A stretch of 64,000 nucleotides of DNA from Seonamhaeicola algicola (GTDB lineage Bacteria > Bacteroidota > Bacteroidia > Flavobacteriales > Flavobacteriaceae). Location: the NCBI RefSeq assembly GCF_007997385.1, contig NZ_VOSC01000005.1:1-64000 (forward strand), written 5' to 3'. The notes below the pieces were generated by a model. That model ran no database searches and was not told where the DNA came from. It was given only the letters and a program-made list of their open reading frames with translations. The translations under genes were made by a program, and so were the position numbers. Positions 51,822-60,299 of this stretch are shown one piece after another. The stretch's first letter is position 1. Every line of letters begins with the position of its first letter.

Positions 51822-51848
51822 AAATACGTAAGTATTAAATACGTATTT
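51822..51848. promoter_or_regulatory. Palindromic candidate operator upstream of the nitrate reductase gene
   Basis: AAATACGTA (51822-51830) and TACGTATTT (51840-51848) are exact inverted repeats with a 9-bp spacer, and TAAGTA (51829-51834) overlaps the left arm. The TAC(G/T)TA hexamers link it to the nirB, regulator and narK sites. It is 125 bp upstream of the ATG. No exact TAnnTTTG box was found between. Confidence 0.5.
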
Positions 51849-51972
51849 CTGAAGCAAATTTTTTAGTTACAATATAAGTTTAAAGGGCGTTTTTAAAACT
51901 ATTCACAATAATTTATTAAGCGCTTTATAAGTTGAAAATATTAGTTTAATTTTAGATAAAACACTGCTGTTT

Positions 51973-54900
51973 ATGGTTAATAATGAGGTGAAAACAACGT
52001 GCTCTTACTGTGGTGTAGGCTGTGGTATTATTGTAAAAAAAGATAACAATAATAAAGTAATTGTTGAAGGTGATAAAAACCACCCAGTAAACAAAGGAAT
52101 GTTGTGCTCTAAAGGCAGAAATTTACATTATGTTGTTAATGATACTTCTGATAGAATTTTATACCCAGAAATGCGTTGGAGTAAATCGCACCCTTTAGAG
52201 CGTGTAAGTTGGGATACAGCCCTAAATAGAGCCGCAAGTGTATTTAAATCTATAATAAAAAAACATGGGCCTGATAGTGTAGGTTTTTATGTGTCTGGGC
52301 AAAGTTTAACTGAAGAATATTATATAGCCAATAAACTTACAAAAGGATTTTTAGGCACCAATAACATTGATACCAACTCAAGGCTCTGTATGAGTTCTGC
52401 TGTAGTTGGTTACAAAAAGGCATTTGGTGAAGATAGTGTGCCAATTAGTTATGCTGATATTGAATTGGCCGATTGTTTTTTAATAACAGGAGCAAACCCA
52501 GCATGGTGTCATCCTATTTTATTTCGTCGTTTAGAAAAGCACAAAGAAGAAAACCCAAACGTAAAAATAATTGTAGTTGACCCAAGAAAAACTGATACCG
52601 CAAGTTTTGCCGATTTGCATTTGCAAATATTACCAGGTACAGATGTAGTTTTATACAACGCTATAGGCCGTAGGTTATATGACCAAGGTTTAATAGATGA
52701 AGATTTTATAAAAAATAACACCGAAGGTTTTGCAGCATATAAAGCACAAATATTAGCCACAAGAATTAGTAAAGCTGCTAAAATTTGTGGTATTGAAGAA
52801 AAAGAAATAAAAAAAGCAGCCGATATTATAGGGCTATCAAAAGGGTTTATAAGTATGTGGGCTATGGGGCTTAACCAAAGTGTGGTTGGTGTAAATAAGA
52901 ACATAGCCCTATTAAACCTGTCTTTAATTACAGGGCAAGTAGGCAAACCAGGTTCAGGTCCTTTTTCATTAACGGGGCAGCCCAATGCCATGGGAGGTAG
53001 AGAGGTTGGCGGTATGGCAAACCTTTTAGCTGTTCATAAAGATTTAATGAATGAAGAACACCGCAGAGAAGTAGCCCAGTTTTGGGGTGTTGAAAAAATT
53101 AACCCTAAACCCGGTTTAACAGCTACTGAAATGTTTGATGCTTTAGAATCTGGTAAACTTAAAGCTATTTGGATAGCTTGTACAAATCCTCTAGTAAGTT
53201 TACCAAACATTAATAAAGTAGAAAAGGTTATAAAAAATGCAAAGTTTGTTGTAGTTCAAGATATTTCACATAAATCTGACACTGTTAAGTTTGCAGATTT
53301 AGTGTTACCTGCAGCAGGTTGGTTAGAGAAAGAAGGCACTATGACGAACTCTGAGCGTAGAATTTCTTACTTACCCAAAGAAATTGATCCGCCAGGGGAA
53401 GCTAGACCCGATGTTGAAATTTTTTGCGACTTTGCACAACGCATGGGCTTTAGAGGTTTTAACTATGGTTCTGCCGAAGAAATTTATGATGAATATTGTG
53501 CCATGACCAAAGGCACTAATATTGATGTATCTTATTTAAATTATGATAGATTAAAAAACGAAGGCACGTTTCAATGGCCGGTAAATCAATACAGGCACGG
53601 TGGTACTCCAAGATTATTTCAAGATAAAGTGTTTTTTACACCATCAAAAAAAGCAATTTTTAACGTACCAACAACTTTAGAGAATACTTCTGAATTACCA
53701 AACCCAGAATATCCTTTAATACTAACCACAGGCCGTGTAAGAGACCAATGGCATACCATGACAAAAACAGGAAAAGTAGCACGTTTAAAAACGCATTACT
53801 CAAAACCTGTTTTAGAAATTAATCCTGTTGATGCTTATTTGAATAAAATAAAAGATGGTGATATTACTGAAATTACTAGCAGTAATGGTAAAGTTCGGGT
53901 TAGGGCTAAAGTAACCGATGCTATAAAAAAAGGTGTGGTATTTTTACCTATGCATTGGGGTAAGCAATTACAAAACGATTTAAATCGCGCTAATAACCTA
54001 ACAAATACACACGTAGATCCGGTTTCAAAAGAACCTGATTTTAAATTTACACGTGTTAGTGTTTCAAAATATGAAAAGCCTAGAGAAAAAATTATTATTG
54101 CAGGAGCAGGAGCAGCGGCTTTTCGTTTTATTCAAAATTACAGAGAACGAAATGGGAAAGATGAAATTCATGTCTTTTCAAAAGAATCTAACTTGTTTTA
54201 TAACAGGGTTTTGTTGCCTGAGTATGTTACTGAAGAGTTAACTTGGGAGCAGCTTTTAAAAATAAAAAAACAAGAGTTAGATAAACTTAACGTAGTACTT
54301 CACCCAGAAACATTAATTACTCAAATTGATAAATTACAAAAAAAAGTAATTGATAGTAACGGTATAACACATACATACAATAAACTAATTTTAGCAACCG
54401 GAAGTAGAGCTTTTATACCTAAAGATGTACAAATAGATTTGCCTGGGCGTTTTACCATGCGCAATAAAATTGATGCAGATAAATTTAAAGCGTATTTAGA
54501 TGCTACAGGTTTGCCGCCTGAAGAACAGCATGTGGCTATAGTTGGTGGTGGTTTATTAGGTTTAGAGTTGGCAGCGGCCTTAAAACATAAAAATGTAAAA
54601 ATAACCATTATACAAAGAGCATCACGTTTAATGGAGCGTCAATTAGATAAGGTTTCTAGTAAATTACTAGCCTTAGATGTACAAGAACGTGGTATTCAAA
54701 TTTATTTTGATAATGAAGTTAGTACGGTGTTTGATGATGACGATACAGGTGAATTAAGTATAAGCTTAAAAAGTGGAAAAATATTTACAGCCAATGCCAT
54801 TGTATATGCCATAGGTACAAGGCCAAATATTGAAATAGCTAAAGAAAATGGTATTAAATGTGGTAGAGGCGTTATTGTAAATCAGCACATGCAATCTTCA

Positions 54901-55494
54901 AATCCTAATATTTTTGCCATAGGTGAAATTGCTGAATTTAACAATCAGTTATTCGGAATAACATCTGCAGCCGAAGAACAAGCAACTATTTTAGCTAATT
55001 TTATTGGTGGCGATGTTAGTAGCACCTACAACGGTTCTGTTTTAATGAATATTTTAAAGTTTAATGATTTAAACTTGTGTAGTATAGGTGAAATTAGTGT
55101 GCCTGAAAATGATCCAACCTATGAAGAAGTGGTATTTACAGATATATCAAAACGTTACTACAAAAAATGTATAGTTAAAGATGATTTGTTGGTAGGCGCA
55201 GTTTTAATGGGTGATAAAAATGAATTTGCAGAGTTTAAAACACTTATTGAAAGTAAAATTGAAATGTCTGAAAAGCGTAATACATTGCTTAGAGGCGCTT
55301 CAAACAACAAACCCGTAATAGGTAAATTAATATGCTCTTGCAGTCAGGTTGGTGCAGGTAATGTAGAAGAAGCTATAGCTAAAGGGTGTACTGATTTTAC
55401 AGAGCTTTGTAAACAAACCGGTGCTGGTTTAGGTTGTGGTAGTTGTAAAACAGAAGTTAGAGATATACTTCATAAATCTAAGGTGTTAAAATGA
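51973..55494 (+). CDS. nasA: Assimilatory nitrate reductase fused to FAD/NAD reductase and BFD [2Fe-2S] domain
   Basis: 1173 residues. Part 1 (1 to about 695): NasA/NarB/NapA-type molybdoenzyme with [4Fe-4S] ligands Cys10, 13, 17 and 45, Mo ligand Cys139 (SRLCMSSA), and QPNAMGGREVGG. Part 2 (about 705-1090): FAD/NAD(P)-dependent reductase with IIAGAGAAAFRF and AIVGGGLLGLELAAAL, like the N-terminal half of NirB. Part 3 (about 1115-1165): BFD domain with CSCSQV, ELCKQTG and GCGSCK. The chain should therefore take electrons from NAD(P)H and reduce nitrate to nitrite in the cytoplasm by itself. Its stop overlaps the next ATG (ATGA). Confidence 0.93.
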   Translation: MVNNEVKTTCSYCGVGCGIIVKKDNNNKVIVEGDKNHPVNKGMLCSKGRNLHYVVNDTSDRILYPEMRWSKSHPLERVSWDTALNRAASVFKSIIKKHGPDSVGFYVSGQSLTEEYYIANKLTKGFLGTNNIDTNSRLCMSSAVVGYKKAFGEDSVPISYADIELADCFLITGANPAWCHPILFRRLEKHKEENPNVKIIVVDPRKTDTASFADLHLQILPGTDVVLYNAIGRRLYDQGLIDEDFIKNNTEGFAAYKAQILATRISKAAKICGIEEKEIKKAADIIGLSKGFISMWAMGLNQSVVGVNKNIALLNLSLITGQVGKPGSGPFSLTGQPNAMGGREVGGMANLLAVHKDLMNEEHRREVAQFWGVEKINPKPGLTATEMFDALESGKLKAIWIACTNPLVSLPNINKVEKVIKNAKFVVVQDISHKSDTVKFADLVLPAAGWLEKEGTMTNSERRISYLPKEIDPPGEARPDVEIFCDFAQRMGFRGFNYGSAEEIYDEYCAMTKGTNIDVSYLNYDRLKNEGTFQWPVNQYRHGGTPRLFQDKVFFTPSKKAIFNVPTTLENTSELPNPEYPLILTTGRVRDQWHTMTKTGKVARLKTHYSKPVLEINPVDAYLNKIKDGDITEITSSNGKVRVRAKVTDAIKKGVVFLPMHWGKQLQNDLNRANNLTNTHVDPVSKEPDFKFTRVSVSKYEKPREKIIIAGAGAAAFRFIQNYRERNGKDEIHVFSKESNLFYNRVLLPEYVTEELTWEQLLKIKKQELDKLNVVLHPETLITQIDKLQKKVIDSNGITHTYNKLILATGSRAFIPKDVQIDLPGRFTMRNKIDADKFKAYLDATGLPPEEQHVAIVGGGLLGLELAAALKHKNVKITIIQRASRLMERQLDKVSSKLLALDVQERGIQIYFDNEVSTVFDDDDTGELSISLKSGKIFTANAIVYAIGTRPNIEIAKENGIKCGRGVIVNQHMQSSNPNIFAIGEIAEFNNQLFGITSAAEEQATILANFIGGDVSSTYNGSVLMNILKFNDLNLCSIGEISVPENDPTYEEVVFTDISKRYYKKCIVKDDLLVGAVLMGDKNEFAEFKTLIESKIEMSEKRNTLLRGASNNKPVIGKLICSCSQVGAGNVEEAIAKGCTDFTELCKQTGAGLGCGSCKTEVRDILHKSKVLK

Positions 55495-56927
55495 GTATAC
55501 AATTAAACAGACTTATAGTTAAAGGTGGTGTATTATCTCCCGGAGAATTAAAATACATTTGTGAATGTGTTGAAGCCATTGGGTTAAAAACAATATCATT
55601 TGGTTCGCGTCAAGATATTTTGTTACCAAAAAAAGCAACACAAGAAAAACTTAGTGGTTTTGATAGGTTGAAAATTGTATCTGAAGAAGAAACAGGTATT
55701 TCTAACATTATGTCTTCATATGTATCGGCCGATATTTTTCCTAACACACCTTGGTTAACAAGTGATAAGTATTTATATATCTTAGAACTTTTTAGGGCAA
55801 AATTACACTTAAAGGTAAATATTACAGACCCCAAACAGCGGTTAGTGCCATTATTTACAGGGCATATAAACTTTATAGCCTCACAGCATGAAGATTATTG
55901 GTATTTGTATATAAGGTTGCCAGAATGGGAAAAGACTAAAATGTATCCGGCATTAATTTACAGTTGGGATATGGGTAAAATAGTTGCCGCAATTGAAAGT
56001 ATTTTACAAGAAGAACCTGAAACTATTGAAACAATTTTTGAACTTGTTAGTGATGCTGTAGATTCTAACAATAGAACGGTAGATAAACCACTTGAAGTTC
56101 CTTTTCACCCATTTCCTTATTATGAAGGTATGAATAAAATTGGTATGGATAAATACTGGTTAGGGTTGTATTGGAGAAATAATAAGTATGATATTTCTTT
56201 TTTAAAAGAAATGTGCGAGTTATGTTTAGAAAATAAAATAGGTAAAATATCAATAACCCCATGGAAATCTTTTATAATTAAGGGTATACCAAGAACATCA
56301 AAACTAATTTGGGAAAAATTTTTGGGTAAACGAGGTATTAATGTACGCCATTCTATGTTAGAGCTTAATTGGCATATTCCTGCGGCAAATAAAGAGGCTT
56401 TAAATCTAAAAAAATATTTAGTATCAAACTTTGATCAAAATGATATAAGTACCTATGGTTTAACCTTCGGGATAACAAATTATGCTAAAACATCTCACTA
56501 TTTTACATCAATAGTTATTGAAAAAAATAAACAACCAGCACCCATTGGAGATTTCAAAATAAGAGATACATACAACCTGTTATACGCTAAAAATTTTGAT
56601 CCTAATACACGCACATATATTATGCATGTGCAAGATGTAGATAAAGTTGAATTACCAGGGCTTTTAATGGAATTAAGCCAATTATACTTTGAAGATTTAG
56701 GATCGGAAAAAGAAGCACAAGAAACCAAAAAAACGCCTAAGCAAATTACAGAAGAGGTGTACCAATGCACATCATGTTTAACGGTTTATAACCAAAAATA
56801 TGGAGATATTACACAAAACATTGCACCTTTAACACCTTTTGAAAGTTTACCCCAAACATATTGTTGTTCACTTTGTGAAGCTCCAAAATCTAATTTTGAA
56901 AAGAAAGAGTTGGTCAAACAGCATTAA
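55491..56927 (+). CDS. Siroheme-less nitrite/sulfite reductase-like protein with C-terminal rubredoxin
   Basis: 478 residues. Residues about 10-46 (GVLSPGELKYICECVEAIGL, then FGSRQDILLP) and about 217-267 (YWLGLYWRNN, then GKISITPWKSFIIKGI) look like the two ferredoxin-like half domains of sulfite/nitrite reductases and CobG. The Cys-x5-Cys and Cys-x3-Cys ligands for siroheme/[4Fe-4S] are absent. The C-terminus is a rubredoxin with exact C-x2-C-x29-C-x2-C spacing (Cys426, 429, 459, 462) plus YGD, FESLP and K-x-x-F. It is translationally coupled to the nitrate reductase. It probably carries electrons or has a structural role for it; not a working siroheme enzyme. Confidence 0.82.
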   Translation: MSIQLNRLIVKGGVLSPGELKYICECVEAIGLKTISFGSRQDILLPKKATQEKLSGFDRLKIVSEEETGISNIMSSYVSADIFPNTPWLTSDKYLYILELFRAKLHLKVNITDPKQRLVPLFTGHINFIASQHEDYWYLYIRLPEWEKTKMYPALIYSWDMGKIVAAIESILQEEPETIETIFELVSDAVDSNNRTVDKPLEVPFHPFPYYEGMNKIGMDKYWLGLYWRNNKYDISFLKEMCELCLENKIGKISITPWKSFIIKGIPRTSKLIWEKFLGKRGINVRHSMLELNWHIPAANKEALNLKKYLVSNFDQNDISTYGLTFGITNYAKTSHYFTSIVIEKNKQPAPIGDFKIRDTYNLLYAKNFDPNTRTYIMHVQDVDKVELPGLLMELSQLYFEDLGSEKEAQETKKTPKQITEEVYQCTSCLTVYNQKYGDITQNIAPLTPFESLPQTYCCSLCEAPKSNFEKKELVKQH

Positions 56928-57249
56928 TAAATTTATAACGTTTATTATACTAATTATAAAAACTAATAACGTTTTTACTCGCTTTTGTATTTGAAGAAAA
57001 CGTACTAATTTGGCGTTAATTTACATGACTTAAATGAGCTTTGTAATTAACAGAGCATTAACCAAAATATCTTTATTAATACAAGTTTTTAAGGGTTTGC
57101 CTTTTAATTTTAAAGGTTTTTGTAAATATACCAATTACCGTTCGTCGACACTTATCTGCATTCTAACAAACCAATAATTCGCTTTAAAGAAACTGCACAT
57201 CAATATTAAAACTAGTAATATATTTTTACGCTGATAAATAATATATGGC
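56928..57249. other. 322-bp intergenic region between nitrate and NO-signalling operons
   Basis: No credible gene. It contains the terminator at 56937-56976. Near 57135-57190 is a patch of more mixed base composition (ACCGTTCGTCGACAC), unlike the AT-rich rest, that could hold a regulator site. A TATATTTTTA run near 57220 is only a partial -7 match. Just before the receiver gene, ATGGCATGA forms a two-codon open frame whose stop overlaps the true ATG. Confidence 0.5.
56937..56976 (+). terminator. Probable terminator of the nitrate reductase operon
   Basis: AACGTTTATTA and TAATAACGTT form a bulged stem, followed by TTTTT. It is AT-rich, so the stem is weak, but it lies directly after the last gene. 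Confidence 0.45.
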
Positions 57250-57660
57250 ATGAAAAATTTAAATATTTTACTAGTTGAAGATGATATGATAGAGGTTATG
57301 AAATTTAACCGCGTGCTCTCGGCGCTTCAGCTTGATCATAAAATTATTGAAGCTAACAATGGGGAAGAGGCTTTAAAAATTTTAGAAGACAAATCAGATT
57401 TACCTGACATAATTTTGTTAGATTTGAATATGCCCAAAATAAATGGTATTGAGTTTTTAACCATTTTAAAGGAAGATGAACATTTAAAATATTTACCCGC
57501 TATAATTTTAACCACATCAAGCAATGACAAAGATTTGCTTGAATGTTTTAAACTGGGTATTGCAGGCTATGTTTTAAAACCTTTAAAATATGAAGATTAC
57601 ATGAATAGCATAGAAAAGCTTTTGGCGTATTGGAGTATTAATGAATTAAAAAAGAAGTAA
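57250..57660 (+). CDS. Stand-alone receiver (CheY-like) protein
   Basis: 136 residues, one receiver domain. Acidic pair Glu10-Asp11-Asp12, phospho-acceptor Asp58 in ILLDLNMPKING, switch Thr/Ser in LTTSSND and Lys in YVLKPLKYEDY. It belongs to the Rcp1-like single-receiver group. There is no output domain, so it is a shuttle or an effector through protein binding. It is first in a six-gene operon, 1 bp upstream of the H-NOX gene, and likely accepts phosphate from one of the two kinases or passes it to the Hpt protein. Confidence 0.9.
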   Translation: MKNLNILLVEDDMIEVMKFNRVLSALQLDHKIIEANNGEEALKILEDKSDLPDIILLDLNMPKINGIEFLTILKEDEHLKYLPAIILTTSSNDKDLLECFKLGIAGYVLKPLKYEDYMNSIEKLLAYWSINELKKK

Positions 57661-57661
57661 A

Positions 57662-58201
57662 ATGAAAGGTATTGTGTTTTCTGAGTTTCTAGAACTTGTA
57701 GAAGATAAATTTGGTTTAGAAATGGTAGATCAAATTATAAATCAGTCAAAACTAGAGTCCGGAGGTGTTTACACATCTGTAGGTACTTATGAGTTTTCTG
57801 AAATGCTACAGTTGTTAACTAATTTAAGCAAAAACACAGGCATTTCAACAGATGATTTGTTGCAAGTATATGCAGAGCATTTTTTCAAAGTTATAGAAAA
57901 CAGCTATGGAGATTTATTAAATAATTATAAAAACCCCATGGAAATGCTAGCTTCTATAGAAAATCATATTCATGTAGAAGTAAGAAAAATATATCCTGAT
58001 GCAGAGCTACCAACGTTTGAAGTTCTAGAAAAATCAAACAAAAAATTAGTAATGATTTATAAATCTAGCAGAGCAATGTATAGCTTTGGTTTAGGTTTAA
58101 TGCGTAAAACATTTGAGTTTTTTGATACAACAGCTAGCATAGAAGTTGAAAAAATAAAAGAGGACGGTACCGAAGTTAAGTTTTTAATTAATAAGAACTA
58201 A
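57662..58201 (+). CDS. H-NOX haem-based gas sensor
   Basis: 179 residues, one H-NOX (HNOB) domain. Start MKGIVFSEFLELVEDKFG is typical. The proximal haem ligand is His104: the distance to the YP of HVEVRKIYP equals that in known H-NOX proteins. The YxSxR haem-propionate motif is YKSSR (133-137). Stand-alone H-NOX proteins bind NO and inhibit a partner histidine kinase. The kinase gene starts on the base after this stop codon, so the pair is almost certainly functional together. Confidence 0.95.
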   Translation: MKGIVFSEFLELVEDKFGLEMVDQIINQSKLESGGVYTSVGTYEFSEMLQLLTNLSKNTGISTDDLLQVYAEHFFKVIENSYGDLLNNYKNPMEMLASIENHIHVEVRKIYPDAELPTFEVLEKSNKKLVMIYKSSRAMYSFGLGLMRKTFEFFDTTASIEVEKIKEDGTEVKFLINKN

Positions 58202-60295
58202 ATGACCCCAAATAGAGCCGAAATACTAGAACGTGCTTTAGCTAGAGAAAAAGCAGCAAGAAAAGCCGCTGAAAAAATATTAGAACAAAAAGCGGCTGAG
58301 CTTTACAGTGCTAATAAAAAGCTAGAAAAATCATATTTAGAATTAGAAGCACTTCTTGATAAAACTGATTCTCAGTTACAAGGTGTTTTTGAAAATATTG
58401 TTGATGCCTACGTTATAATGGATTTAATGGGGAACATTTTAAAAATGAATGATGCCGCAGTAAATTTATTAGGTTTTGATACCCAGAATGTAAATGCTAA
58501 CCTTTTAGATTTTCCTATAGCCGAAGAGCAAGAAAAAGTATCACAATCATTTAAAACATTGCTTAAAGATGGTGCAGTTACTGATTTTATTATAAAAATA
58601 AACACAAAAAAAAATGTTATAAAATTAGTACACATTAATGCTAGTATAATTTATGATCAAGGCATTCCTGTAGCAGCACAAGGTATTGTTAGAGATGTTA
58701 CTGAAGAACGTAGAACAGCAGAGTTAATTGAAGCTCAAAAAAAGGAGCTTGATGCAATTGTACAAAATTCATCATTAGGCATTGTACTTGCCCAAGATCA
58801 AAAAATTATTAGAACCAATGAGGCATTTCAAAGATTATTAGGTTTTTCAGAAGAAGAGTTACTAAAGAAAACTATTAATGAAATAGCTGATAATTCAGAT
58901 GTAGAGCAAGTAAAACAATACATTGGGAAAATGGCCTCTGGAGATATTGATAATTTTGTGCTTCATAGACGTTATATAAGGAAAAACGGTTCTGTTTTTT
59001 GGGCAAAAACTAGTGTTGCTGCCGTAAGAAATAGTGATGGTAGTGTAAAATACAGGTTAGGTTTAGTAGAAGATGTAACTTCAGAAAGAGAGCGCTCTTT
59101 AATATTAGGCATGGTAAATGAAATTACCAACGCTATTCTAGGAAAAATTGATATTTATGAAATAGCCAACGTTATTACTTCTAGAATTGCCGAATATTTA
59201 AATACAGATTATTGTATTATTTATTTGGTTAACAAATACGGTGATTATATTGAGCCAATTGCAGGCTACGGCGTTGATGCTGATAGCAGAGAGAAAAATA
59301 TTGAAAATGCTAAATTTCCTATAGAGCATGGTGTGGTTAAAACAGTAGTTCAAACAGGAAAACCAATTTTAACTAAAGATGCATCTTCAAACAGTAAATA
59401 TGTGTTTTCGGGTAAACAGTTAAACTCTAAAATAACAGTGCCTATATCTAATGATGGTAAAGTTATTGGAGTAATTGATGCAAGACATGCCGCTAAAAAT
59501 TATTTTTCTAATAAACAATTACAAACCATTGAACGTATTGCAAGTTTAGTAGCAATGCAGTTAAAAAGCGCTATTAATTTAAGGGAAAAGCAGCGTATAG
59601 AATCAAAAAATGAAGAGCTTCTAGAAAAACTAGCTAAAAGTAATAATGAGTTGCAAGAGTATGCGCACATTGTATCACATGATTTGAAGTCACCATTACG
59701 TAGTATTAATGCACTAGTTACTTGGTTAAAAGAAGATAACGTAGATAAGCTTGATAATGTAAGCTTACAAAATATAGCACTTATTGAAACTACATTGGAA
59801 AAGATGGATCAGTTAATTTCTGATGTTTTAGAGTATTCAAGTATAGGAAGTGATGATGATGAATTAACCGAAGTAAATCTAGACACACTAATTGCAGATT
59901 TAATTCAAATAATGTATAAACCAGAACATATTAAAGTTGAAATTTTAAATAAACTACCAACTATTAAAGGTGATAAAACTAAGCTTCAGCAAGTATTTCA
60001 AAACTTAATAAGTAATGCTATAAAGTTTATTGATAAACCAGAAGGTTATGTAAAAGTTTCAGTAGAAGATATAAGTACACATTACAAGTTTTCAATAAAA
60101 GATAATGGTATTGGTATAGATGAAAAATATCATTCAAAAATATTTAAAGTATTCCAATCTGTTAATAAACGTAAAGATTCATCGGGTATTGGTTTATCAA
60201 TAGTTAAAAAAGTAGTGGAGCTACATGAAGGTAAAATTTGGTTAACAAGTAAGCTAAATGAAGGTACTACCTTCTTTTTCACATTAAAAAAGTAA
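58202..60295 (+). CDS. PAS-PAS-GAF sensor histidine kinase, H-NOX partner
   Basis: 697 residues, soluble. N-terminal coiled coil (about 8-60: RALAREKAARKAAEKILEQ), PAS1 (about 65-175), PAS2 (about 180-300), GAF (about 310-460), HisKA with IVSHDLKSPLRSINAL (His493), HATPase (about 590-697) with NLISNAIKFID, DNGIGID and SSGIGLSIVKK. The opening coiled coil with its Lys/Arg/Glu heptads is, from memory, seen in kinases tied to H-NOX or FIST proteins. It starts at zero distance from the H-NOX gene and should be its direct target. Confidence 0.9.
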   Translation: MTPNRAEILERALAREKAARKAAEKILEQKAAELYSANKKLEKSYLELEALLDKTDSQLQGVFENIVDAYVIMDLMGNILKMNDAAVNLLGFDTQNVNANLLDFPIAEEQEKVSQSFKTLLKDGAVTDFIIKINTKKNVIKLVHINASIIYDQGIPVAAQGIVRDVTEERRTAELIEAQKKELDAIVQNSSLGIVLAQDQKIIRTNEAFQRLLGFSEEELLKKTINEIADNSDVEQVKQYIGKMASGDIDNFVLHRRYIRKNGSVFWAKTSVAAVRNSDGSVKYRLGLVEDVTSERERSLILGMVNEITNAILGKIDIYEIANVITSRIAEYLNTDYCIIYLVNKYGDYIEPIAGYGVDADSREKNIENAKFPIEHGVVKTVVQTGKPILTKDASSNSKYVFSGKQLNSKITVPISNDGKVIGVIDARHAAKNYFSNKQLQTIERIASLVAMQLKSAINLREKQRIESKNEELLEKLAKSNNELQEYAHIVSHDLKSPLRSINALVTWLKEDNVDKLDNVSLQNIALIETTLEKMDQLISDVLEYSSIGSDDDELTEVNLDTLIADLIQIMYKPEHIKVEILNKLPTIKGDKTKLQQVFQNLISNAIKFIDKPEGYVKVSVEDISTHYKFSIKDNGIGIDEKYHSKIFKVFQSVNKRKDSSGIGLSIVKKVVELHEGKIWLTSKLNEGTTFFFTLKK

Positions 60296-60299
60296 AAAG

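Noticed and set aside
52509-52991. 160-codon minus-strand frame inside the nitrate reductase gene
   Set aside because: Antisense to the conserved molybdenum domain; no promoter or family support.
51973-55494. Respiratory periplasmic nitrate reductase (Nap) as alternative
   Set aside because: No Tat signal, no NapB/C/D genes, and a fused NAD(P)H-type reductase point to cytoplasmic assimilation.
57245-57253. Two-codon upstream frame ATGGCATGA before the receiver gene
   Set aside because: May be chance in AT-rich sequence; no evidence of a regulatory role.
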